DNA of 5,151 nt from an uncultured Steroidobacteraceae bacterium. Lineage in GTDB: Bacteria > Pseudomonadota > Gammaproteobacteria > Steroidobacterales > Steroidobacteraceae. Where the stretch lies: contig CATPBM010000251.1 of assembly GCA_955652625.1 (NCBI GenBank), positions 1 to 5,151 of the forward strand. The letters run 5' to 3'. This document shows, one piece after another, positions 1-5,151 of this stretch. The position numbers were made by a program, and so were the translations under genes. The notes beneath the pieces were generated by a model. The model made no database searches and had not been told where the DNA came from. It saw only the letters and a program-made list of their open reading frames with translations. The number at the start of each line of letters is the position of its first letter. The stretch's first letter is position 1.

Positions 1-1479
1 GAGCTGCTGGGTCATCCGCAGGTACGGCAGGTGGAGCTCTCGGGGGCGGCGCAGTCCGGCGATCCGACGGCGCCGCATACTCCCGCACAACGGGACGCGA
101 TGTACGCGAACCTCACCGAAACCCTGATTCGCCGCAGCAGCCTGCTGCTCGCGCTGTGGGATGGCCGGCCGTCGCAGCTGCCAGGCGGCACGGCAGACAC
201 GGTGCTGCGTTACCTCGGCGTTCGCACCGACGAGTGCGAGGGCCCCGCGGCGCTGGAGGTTGTGGAGGCGCGCGAGGAAGCCGACGCCGCCGAGCACTTC
301 GTCTACTGGATGCAGGCGGCGCGCAGCGGCGCCGGCGAACCCTCCGGCGCCCGCCCGCCCTGCTTCCTGCTGGGCGCGGGCGACAGCACCCTGCAGGTGC
401 ACCACACCATGCCGTCGGTCCTGAAGCATCAGCTCGCGGAACTGAACAGCTACAACCGCGAGTTCCGGCAGCTGACCGAGGCAGGCCGACTCGCCTCGCA
501 CAACTCCCTGATGGGCGGCTTGCCCGCGTCCCTCCCGGTCCTTGACCGGCGCATGCTCGAGGATATCGATGCGCAATACGGCAAGGCCGATACCCTGGCT
601 GTCTACTACCAGCGCCGGTCGGATCGCTTGTTCGACCTGTTCGCGATCATGGCGTTTGCCATGGGTTTCGCCTACCTCGCCTACGACAAGCTCACCGAGT
701 CGCGGATGCTGCTGATCGCGTATGTGCTCACCTTGATCACCAGCCTGTGTGTGTACTACGTGCTGCAGGGCAGACGTTGGTTTGGCAAGCACCTCACCTA
801 CCGCGCCCTCGCGGAGACCCTGCGCGCCCGCTTCTTCCTCAGGCTTGCCGGCGCGGATCGGCGCGTGGATGCCGCAGAGGTTCTGGCGCTGTCAGGGATC
901 GACAGATTCCGGGGCTTCGGCTGGATCATCTTCGTGCTCAAGGGCATCGAGCCCCCGGATATCGCGGCGGGCCCGTTCCGCGACCTGGACGCGGGTGAAA
1001 TAGGCTGCCTCGAGCAGGCCTGGATCGAAAACCAACATGCGTACTTCACCCGCAAGGTGGCGCGGCTTGAAAAGAGCAGTCGGCTCGTGAAGCGCCTGCG
1101 GCAGGGACTGTTCATCGCGATTCTCGCCGCGATGTCCATTCTGTTCGCCTTCGGCGATGCCCTGCGTCACATCGACATGGGACTCGGTGTGCCCGTACGG
1201 AACATGCTGACCTTCTGCATGGGCCTGCTGGCCGTGCTGCTCGGGGTCTGGGAGCTGCACCAGGACAAGATGGCAACCCGCGAGCTGCTGTGGCAGTACC
1301 GCAACCAGCTAAGTCACTTCGCGCGCGCCAGGGCGCAGCTGGCGCGCACCACCACGCCCCGGCGTCGCAACGAGGTGCTGGCGGAACTCGGCAAGGACTC
1401 GCTGATGGAAAGCTATCTGTGGGCCATCCACCGGTATCACCGCGAGCATGAGCCGCCGGGGGCGGGAGGCGGGTCATAG
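1..1479 (+). CDS. SLOG-like / tandem SLATT-like membrane protein, 5'-truncated by the window edge
   Basis: The frame is open from base 1, so the true start lies upstream. GTG at 31 is not preferred, because it has no convincing ribosome site and the codons before it (ELLGHPQVRQ) continue a plausible domain. 492 residues are visible, numbered here from base 1. Residues ~47-70 hold LLLALWDG followed by GGTADTV, resembling the end of SLOG (Rossmann-like, nucleotide-binding) domains. Four hydrophobic helices follow, at ~211-228, 236-256, 369-386 and 400-418, in two pairs. Pair one is followed by YRALAETLR (267-275), pair two by a C-terminal stretch containing LGKDSLMESYLWAIHRYHRE. Both resemble the flanks of SLATT (SMODS and SLOG-associating 2TM) domains. 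In Burroughs and colleagues' published analysis such proteins are predicted nucleotide-triggered membrane effectors in conflict systems. The role here is inference. The domain call is from motif memory, not a profile search, and the protein could be another multi-TM family. The methyltransferase gene follows after 29 bp. Confidence 0.72.
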   Translation, partial: ELLGHPQVRQVELSGAAQSGDPTAPHTPAQRDAMYANLTETLIRRSSLLLALWDGRPSQLPGGTADTVLRYLGVRTDECEGPAALEVVEAREEADAAEHFVYWMQAARSGAGEPSGARPPCFLLGAGDSTLQVHHTMPSVLKHQLAELNSYNREFRQLTEAGRLASHNSLMGGLPASLPVLDRRMLEDIDAQYGKADTLAVYYQRRSDRLFDLFAIMAFAMGFAYLAYDKLTESRMLLIAYVLTLITSLCVYYVLQGRRWFGKHLTYRALAETLRARFFLRLAGADRRVDAAEVLALSGIDRFRGFGWIIFVLKGIEPPDIAAGPFRDLDAGEIGCLEQAWIENQHAYFTRKVARLEKSSRLVKRLRQGLFIAILAAMSILFAFGDALRHIDMGLGVPVRNMLTFCMGLLAVLLGVWELHQDKMATRELLWQYRNQLSHFARARAQLARTTTPRRRNEVLAELGKDSLMESYLWAIHRYHREHEPPGAGGGS

Positions 1480-1490
1480 CTTCGCATGGC

Positions 1491-1508
1491 GGAGTAGAAT
1501 CGCCCGCC
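1491..1508 (+). promoter_or_regulatory. Weak ribosome site before the MttB-like gene, with an overlapping -10-like hexamer
   Basis: GGAG at 1491-1494 is the only purine-rich element before ATG 1509. It sits 14 nt away, which is long. TAGAAT at 1495-1500 differs from the sigma-70 -10 consensus at one base, but no good -35 hexamer lies 16-18 bp upstream. A start at this -10 would give an almost leaderless message, so the gene may be expressed by read-through from the upstream gene, from a short-leader promoter, or both. ATG 1518 is an alternative start three codons downstream. It gains nothing in homology, since residues 1-35 are not part of the conserved domain. Confidence 0.3.
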
Positions 1509-3059
1509 ATGACCGAAATGGAGGCTACCGCACCTGCAACCTCGCGCCGGCGCGACCGCGGCCGCGCCCCGCGCTCCACCGGGCCGTCGCTGGCGCCGCT
1601 GCCGCGCCTCGCCAACCGCTGGGCGCCGCTGGAAATCCTCAGCGCCGAGCAGGTCGAGCGCATTCTCATAGCGGCCTTCCGGATTCTCGAAGAGGCCGGA
1701 CTTGAGATACGCAGCGCCGCGGCGCGTGATGTCTATCGCCGCGCCGGCGCGCTGGTGGACGATGACGCACAGCTGGTGCGCCTGGGGCGCGACCTGATCG
1801 AAGCGCAGTTGGCCCACGCACCCGAACGCTTCGTGCTGCATGCGCGCAACCCTTCCCGCCATCTGCACGTGGGCGACAACGTGGTCAACTTCGGCCCCGT
1901 CACGGGAGCCCCGAATATCCGCGATATGCAGGGCGGACGCCGTTACGGAGACCTCGAGGCGTTTCGCAATATCGTGAAGCTCACTCAGGCGCTTGGGATC
2001 CTGCACTGGCAGGGCGGGATCGTGGTCGAACCGGTCGACGTGGCCGTGTCGATCCGTCATCTGCTCGCCTACCAGGCGCACATCGAGTACTCGGACATCG
2101 TGTGGGCTGCGCGCGGTATCGGCGGCGTACAGGCGGAGGATGCGATCGCCATGTCCGCCATCGAGCACCGCTGCACGATCGAGGAGCTCGCCTCGCGCCC
2201 GACGCTGATGACGGTGACCAACGTCAACTCACCGCGCCGGGTGGACGAGGAGATTCTCGACAACATCATGATCATGGCCCGTCACGGCCAGTGCGTCGTC
2301 ATCACGCCCTTTACGCTCATGGGCGCGATGGCGCCGGTCACCCTCGCGGGCGCCCTCGTGCAGCAGACCGCCGAGGCCCTGGGGGTCATCGCCTTGTGTC
2401 AGCTGGTGCGCCCCGGCACACCGTGCGTGATGGGCGGCTTCACGTCCAACGTCGACATGCGCACTGGCTCCCCCGCCTTCGGCACTCCGGAGTATGTGCA
2501 CGCGGTGCTCGCCGGCGCACAGATCGGCCGCCGCCTCAAGCTCCCGGTGCGCACCAGTGCGGTGAACGCCTCCCCCGTCGTGGATGCGCAATCGACGTAC
2601 GAGACCGCGTTTTCCCTGCAGGCGGCGATCATGAGTCACAGCCACCTCATCAACCACGCCGCCGGCTGGCTCGAAGGGGGGCTGTCGGCGTCCCTCGAGA
2701 AAATCGTCGTCGACGCCGAACTGCTGCGTAACTGGGCCGAGATCCTCAAGCCCGTCGACTTCAACGAGGATGACCTCGCGGTCGATGCCATCAAGGACAT
2801 CGCGGCGGGTGGCCACTTCTTCGGCTCCTCCCACACGCTCGCCCGATACCAAACGGCGTTCTATCGCCCGCTGCTATCGGACTGGTCCAACTTCGAAAAC
2901 TGGACCGATGCCGGCGCGCGCAACGCCACCGAGCGCGCCACCGCGATCTGGAAGAAACTGCTCGCGGAGTACGTGCCCCCGCCACTCGACCCGGCGATCA
3001 GGGAGGCCATTGCCGAGTACGTGGCGCGCCGGACGCAGGAACTTGGCGGCAGCGCATAG
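1509..3059 (+). CDS. MttB-superfamily (trimethylamine methyltransferase-like) protein, non-pyrrolysine type
   Basis: Predicted soluble cytoplasmic methyltransferase of 516 aa. Family members move a methyl group from a quaternary or tertiary amine to a Co(I) corrinoid protein. Pyrrolysine-free members such as MtgB demethylate glycine betaine, and others use carnitine or proline betaine. Family features seen, in order: LEILSAEQVERI...ILEEAGLEI (41-67); RNPSRHLHVGDNVVNFG (113-129); a TIM-barrel-like core with TNVNSPRR (237-244); the run from PCVMGGFTSN (305-314) to DAQSTYETA (359-367); AGWLEGGLSASLEKIVVD (385-402); and a C-terminal stretch with GGHFFGSSHTLARY, then NFENW (434-465). Length is normal for the superfamily. 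Residues 1-35 are Arg/Pro-rich and probably disordered; from memory, proteobacterial homologues often have such a tail. No internal TAG exists, so pyrrolysine is not used within the domain. The substrate cannot be read from sequence. No corrinoid protein or reactivase gene is visible nearby, while a PhnD-like gene follows after 51 bp. Membership is firm; activity is inferred. Confidence 0.93.
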   Translation: MTEMEATAPATSRRRDRGRAPRSTGPSLAPLPRLANRWAPLEILSAEQVERILIAAFRILEEAGLEIRSAAARDVYRRAGALVDDDAQLVRLGRDLIEAQLAHAPERFVLHARNPSRHLHVGDNVVNFGPVTGAPNIRDMQGGRRYGDLEAFRNIVKLTQALGILHWQGGIVVEPVDVAVSIRHLLAYQAHIEYSDIVWAARGIGGVQAEDAIAMSAIEHRCTIEELASRPTLMTVTNVNSPRRVDEEILDNIMIMARHGQCVVITPFTLMGAMAPVTLAGALVQQTAEALGVIALCQLVRPGTPCVMGGFTSNVDMRTGSPAFGTPEYVHAVLAGAQIGRRLKLPVRTSAVNASPVVDAQSTYETAFSLQAAIMSHSHLINHAAGWLEGGLSASLEKIVVDAELLRNWAEILKPVDFNEDDLAVDAIKDIAAGGHFFGSSHTLARYQTAFYRPLLSDWSNFENWTDAGARNATERATAIWKKLLAEYVPPPLDPAIREAIAEYVARRTQELGGSA

Positions 3060-3061
3060 CA

Positions 3062-3115
3062 CTCACGCTGCGCGCCGTGCGGCGCGCGCGGCCGGAGGTA
3101 CCCGCAGCGCGTGAG
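3062..3115 (+). promoter_or_regulatory. Two mutually exclusive hairpins over the start of the PhnD-like gene
   Basis: Fold A is a perfect 7-bp stem, GCGCGCC (3070-3076) with GGCGCGC (3081-3087), around loop GTGC; it leaves the ribosome site and start exposed. Fold B pairs CTGCG (3068-3072) with CGCAG (3103-3107) and CTCACG (3062-3067) with CGTGAG (3110-3115), with a two-base bulge at 3108-3109. Fold B buries the GTG start in a stem and puts the ribosome site in its loop. The two folds share bases 3070-3072 and cannot coexist with full stems. No T-run follows, so this is not an ordinary intrinsic terminator. The complementarity is seen directly; a regulatory role is inference, and GC-rich sequence makes chance stems common. 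Confidence 0.35.
3094..3099 (+). promoter_or_regulatory. Ribosome-binding site of the PhnD-like gene
   Basis: GGAGGT is a near-complete Shine-Dalgarno sequence ending 11 nt before GTG 3111. It favours that GTG over the in-frame ATG at 3126, which would be 26 nt away, even though the recognisable domain (NARMYAVTP) begins only around the latter. Confidence 0.7.
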
Positions 3116-3926
3116 CGAGTGGATCATGAACGCCCGCATGTACGCGGTGACCCCGCAGGTCGAGGCCGGCTGGCGGGCGCTCCTGGCGCACGTCACGCAG
3201 GAGGCGGCGGTAGAGCTGACCTATGTGCCTTATCCCGCGCCGCAACCCCTCGAGGAGCTCTGGGCGCGAGCGGACCTGGGATCGGTGTTCATGTGCGGCT
3301 ATCCGATCGCGCTGAAGCTCGCAGCGGTGATTCCGATAGCCGCGCCCATTCCGGACACCCCGTGGGCGGCGGGGCGCGCCGTGTACCGCACCGATCTGAT
3401 CGTGCGTGAGGACGCCCCCTACCGCGCCCTGGAGGACACCTTTGGCGGGCGCGCCGGCTGGACAGTCGCTCACTCGCAGTCCGGATTCAACGCTTTCCGG
3501 CACCATCTGCTCGCTTACCGCACGCCCGAACGGCCGGCGCTGTACGCCGAAATGGTTGGCAACCTCGTGACCGCGCGCAACGTCCTGGATAGCGTGCGCG
3601 AGGGTCGCATCGATGTAGGTCCCCTCGATGCCTACTGGCACCTGCTGATCGCGCGGCACGCGCCGCACCTGACGGCGGGCATCCGGGTGTTGGCCTCCAC
3701 TGAGGTGACGCCAATGCCCGCGTTCGTGGCCGCTGCGGGCGCTTCCAGGGAAATGGTGGCGAGGCTGCGCGAAGCGTTCACGAACGCCGCGCGGCGGCCG
3801 TGGTTCGGTCAGTTCGCCGATCTGCTGCTGCTCCAGGGGTTTGCCGAAGTGAACGAAGGCTCTTTCGCAACGCTGCTGCGGTGGGACCACGAGGCGAGGA
3901 TGGCGGGATTCGAGGAGCCGGCCTGA
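3111..3926 (+). CDS. PhnD-like (phosphate/phosphonate-type) substrate-binding protein without signal peptide
   Basis: A 271-residue type II periplasmic-binding-fold protein of the PhnD-like group, which in ABC uptake systems captures phosphonates, phosphite or other small ligands. Family-like blocks seen: MYAVTPQVEAGWRALLAHV (10-28) as the first strand-helix; LGSVFMCGYP (56-65) at the usual ligand-pocket turn; YRTDLIVREDAPYRALEDTFGG (92-113); a conserved-looking S-x-SG at 122-125; and SVREGRIDVGPLDAYWHLL (161-179). The N-terminus MSEWIMNARMY has no hydrophobic signal sequence or lipobox, so the protein is predicted to stay in the cytoplasm unless the start is wrong. No permease or ATPase gene is visible. 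The GTG start is chosen for its ribosome site. The gene follows the MttB-like gene by 51 bp with no obvious terminator, suggesting one transcript and perhaps a ligand-sensing or delivery role for that enzyme (inference). The ligand is unknown; a biosynthetic or sensor use of the fold is possible. Confidence 0.82.
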   Translation: MSEWIMNARMYAVTPQVEAGWRALLAHVTQEAAVELTYVPYPAPQPLEELWARADLGSVFMCGYPIALKLAAVIPIAAPIPDTPWAAGRAVYRTDLIVREDAPYRALEDTFGGRAGWTVAHSQSGFNAFRHHLLAYRTPERPALYAEMVGNLVTARNVLDSVREGRIDVGPLDAYWHLLIARHAPHLTAGIRVLASTEVTPMPAFVAAAGASREMVARLREAFTNAARRPWFGQFADLLLLQGFAEVNEGSFATLLRWDHEARMAGFEEPA

Positions 3927-3945
3927 GCAAGAACGGCGGCGGCGC

Positions 3946-3960
3946 CTCGCGCAGCGCGAG
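3946..3960. terminator. Short hairpin between convergent genes, possible bidirectional terminator
   Basis: CTCGCG, loop CAG, CGCGAG forms a perfect 6-bp stem in the 39-bp gap between the stop codons of the PhnD-like gene (+) and the desaturase (-). Its position suits transcription ending from both sides. There is no T-run on either flank, so it is at best a weak or factor-assisted terminator, and GC-rich sequence readily gives such stems by chance. Confidence 0.3.
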
Positions 3961-3965
3961 TCAGT

Positions 3966-4943
3966 TCAGCCAGGGCCTGGCGGGACGCGGTCGGTCGGAT
4001 GCTCGAGCGCGTCGTACGTCCGAAACAGATAGCGGCGTGCCACGTCGAAATAAGTCGCATAGACGAGCCCGCCGTTCGCGGCTATCAGGCGCTCGCGATC
4101 CAGGCGGTAGCGGGCGGGATATTCGTACCATGGAATGGCCGGGGTCTCGTGGTGCAGGGCGTGCAGATTATTGAACAGAAAGAGCGGACCTAAGATCCAC
4201 GAGCCCTCCACTAACGCAATGCGGTTCGGCGCCGCGGGCCGCGCGCGGTGTTCGGCGAAGGCGCGGATCAGCACGATGGCGTTCGACGGGATCACCATGG
4301 CAACGACATAGACCCACAGCGGCATCTGGCAGGCGAGCCTGATCCACAGAATCACGGGCACGCACCACAGGAGGTGCTCGAGCCAGGCGCTGCGCACGCC
4401 GTGCACGTTAGCTCTCGCAGCGCGCCATTCGGCGTGCCAGAACATGCCGATACGCCAGAACGAGCCGATGAGGATGCGCCCGGCGAGGGTCTGCTGTATC
4501 CGAAGAAACAGGCGCGTGATGGGCTTGAGCTGCGCCCAGCTCTCACGCGTCCAGTAATAGGACTCCGGATCATCCAGCGGGTCGGTGAGGCGCGCATCCA
4601 CGTGGTGCACGCGATGCAGCACCCGGTAGCGCTCAAACGGCATCCAGAACGACAGCGGCACGATGCCGAGCAGCCGGTTGATGCTGTGACACCGGGTCGG
4701 GTGTCCGTGAACGATTTCGTGCTGCAGCGAGCTGTGCAGTGTAAGGAGGATGACGGTGAGTGGCGCCACGACTACGAAGGGCCAGCGGCCGTAGGCAAAG
4801 GTGACAACGAGCCACGCGCTGTACGTGGCCACGATGAGCAGCAGTGTCGGGACTTCCACCAATACGCGGCGGCGGCCGGGCGCTGCTGTCGCAGCGAGCG
4901 CGTCCCCATCGGTCGTCGTTACACTCAGCTTTTGTGGCGTCAT
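3966..4943 (-). CDS. Membrane fatty-acid desaturase-family protein
   Basis: A 325-aa integral-membrane di-iron oxygenase-type protein. The family inserts double bonds into, or hydroxylates, acyl chains at the membrane using O2 and electrons from ferredoxin or cytochrome partners. All three histidine boxes are present: H75-EIV-H79 with H81 nearby, H110-RV-HH114, and H261-AL-HH265. A further E231-H232 precedes the third box, and an NNLHALHHETPAIPWYEYP run (258-276) is typical of desaturases and related hydroxylases. Hydrophobic spans lie at ~31-50, 53-70, 188-206 and 207-228, placing the boxes on the cytoplasmic face. Length is normal and no metal ligand appears missing. The ATG at 4943 has AAGGGAG 9 nt upstream. 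The gene is convergent with the PhnD-like gene and appears to be its own unit. Substrate and double-bond position are not determinable; a hydroxylase or ketolase of the same superfamily cannot be excluded. Confidence 0.93.
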   Translation of the reverse strand: MTPQKLSVTTTDGDALAATAAPGRRRVLVEVPTLLLIVATYSAWLVVTFAYGRWPFVVVAPLTVILLTLHSSLQHEIVHGHPTRCHSINRLLGIVPLSFWMPFERYRVLHRVHHVDARLTDPLDDPESYYWTRESWAQLKPITRLFLRIQQTLAGRILIGSFWRIGMFWHAEWRAARANVHGVRSAWLEHLLWCVPVILWIRLACQMPLWVYVVAMVIPSNAIVLIRAFAEHRARPAAPNRIALVEGSWILGPLFLFNNLHALHHETPAIPWYEYPARYRLDRERLIAANGGLVYATYFDVARRYLFRTYDALEHPTDRVPPGPG

Positions 4944-4952
4944 GCGCCAAAG

Positions 4953-4959
4953 CTCCCTT
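4953..4959 (-). promoter_or_regulatory. Ribosome-binding site of the desaturase gene
   Basis: On the minus strand AAGGGAG lies 9 nt before the ATG at 4943, good spacing that fixes the desaturase start. Confidence 0.7.
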
Positions 4960-4994
4960 CCCGCGACACGGAAATTGGGGAGCAGGCCAATCCA

Positions 4995-5063
4995 CCTTTA
5001 CCGGGCGCGGGAAATATTCCGAGGTCGATCTTAACCAAAGTCGGCCCGCCGCGCCGGTAAAGG
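4995..5063. repeat. Long inverted repeat around an AT-rich island upstream of the desaturase
   Basis: CCTTTACCGG (4995-5004) is exactly complementary to CCGGTAAAGG (5054-5063). The match continues five more pairs, CGCGG (5006-5010) with CCGCG (5049-5053), after one bulged G at 5005. The 38-base centre includes the most AT-rich tract of the region. On the minus strand it contains TTGGTT (5033-5038) and AATATT (5013-5018), only 14 bp apart, which is a poor promoter on spacing. The element lies between the probable end of a minus-strand gene (5086) and the desaturase start (4943). It could be paired operator half-sites, a large leader hairpin, or the end of the upstream transcript. Nothing else was recognised in the 4944-5085 gap. 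Confidence 0.45.
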
Positions 5064-5085
5064 CGACGCTTTCGGGAAGCCGGTC

Positions 5086-5151
5086 TCAGTCGAGCCGGAC
5101 GGCCCGGCAGACCCGCCGCTCGAGCCCCGCCAGGGCGTCGTAGAGCAGCAC
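5086..5151 (-). CDS. Probable C-terminal end of an unidentified gene, truncated by the window edge
   Basis: On the minus strand the frame entering at 5151 reads 21 sense codons to TGA at 5088-5086. The peptide begins VLLYDALAGLERR and ends RAVRLD, an amphipathic helix-like tail with plausible protein composition. The stop falls just before the non-coding inverted-repeat region, as expected of a gene end upstream of the desaturase. The fragment is too short to identify, and another frame could be the real one. Confidence 0.4.
   Translation of the reverse strand: MLLYDALAGLERRVCRAVRLD

Noticed and set aside
31..33. GTG at 31 as the start of the first gene
   Set aside because: The frame is open upstream to base 1, no Shine-Dalgarno is seen, and starting here would cut into the SLOG-like domain.
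1437..2168. Long minus-strand ORF (243 codons) opposite the start of the MttB-like gene
   Set aside because: It is antisense to a well-recognised gene, shows no recognisable domain, and arises from stop scarcity in GC-rich sequence.
2102..2852. Overlapping ORFs of about 205-210 codons on both strands inside the MttB-like gene
   Set aside because: They are shadow frames with Arg/His/Gly-skewed composition inside a confidently identified gene.
1509..3059. A pyrrolysine-containing MttB
   Set aside because: No in-frame TAG occurs before the terminal stop and the family core is continuous in sense codons.
3063..3890. Minus-strand ORF (275 codons) almost fully opposite the PhnD-like gene
   Set aside because: The plus frame has clear family motifs and a ribosome site. 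The antisense product is low-complexity Arg/Gly/His-rich with no recognised motif.
4248..5060. Plus-strand ORF (270 codons) opposite the desaturase
   Set aside because: The minus strand carries three intact histidine boxes and a ribosome site. The plus frame has no recognised motif and crosses the non-coding gap.
5068..5081. GCTT...AAGC hairpin as a terminator of the right-edge minus-strand gene
   Set aside because: The stem is only four pairs and has no following T-run on the minus strand, so it is too weak to call.

Overview
The window is a GC-rich stretch of bacterial chromosome with dense coding, short gaps and Shine-Dalgarno-type starts. It suggests a high-GC proteobacterium, possibly a gammaproteobacterium, but nothing here fixes the taxon. 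No rRNA, tRNA, CRISPR array, insertion sequence or phage gene was recognised.

Layout. (i) 1-1479 (+): the 3' part of a gene entering from the left. It encodes a SLOG-like nucleotide-binding segment (WDG...GGT motif) followed by two successive two-helix membrane modules resembling SLATT effector domains. (ii) 1509-3059 (+): a complete MttB-superfamily (trimethylamine methyltransferase-like) protein of 516 aa with no internal amber codon. (iii) 3111-3926 (+): a PhnD-like substrate-binding-fold protein of 271 aa without a recognisable signal peptide, probably co-transcribed with (ii). (iv) 3966-4943 (-): a membrane fatty-acid desaturase-type di-iron protein of 325 aa with three histidine boxes, convergent with (iii). 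(v) 4944-5085: a non-coding stretch with the desaturase ribosome site and a long inverted repeat around an AT-rich island. (vi) 5086-5151 (-): the probable last 21 codons of another minus-strand gene running off the right edge.

How they may work together. The MttB-like and PhnD-like genes form a plausible two-gene unit for handling a methylated amine or similar small ligand. The corrinoid protein and reactivase that a classical methyltransferase needs are not in the window. The SLOG/SLATT-like protein lies 29 bp upstream on the same strand. Its architecture matches nucleotide-dependent conflict and signalling effectors, so its closeness to the methyltransferase may be only positional. The desaturase is an independent unit on the other strand.

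The observations most worth a second look are the tandem 2TM architecture of the first protein, the MttB/PhnD-like pairing without corrinoid partners, and two possible alternative RNA folds over the start of the PhnD-like gene.
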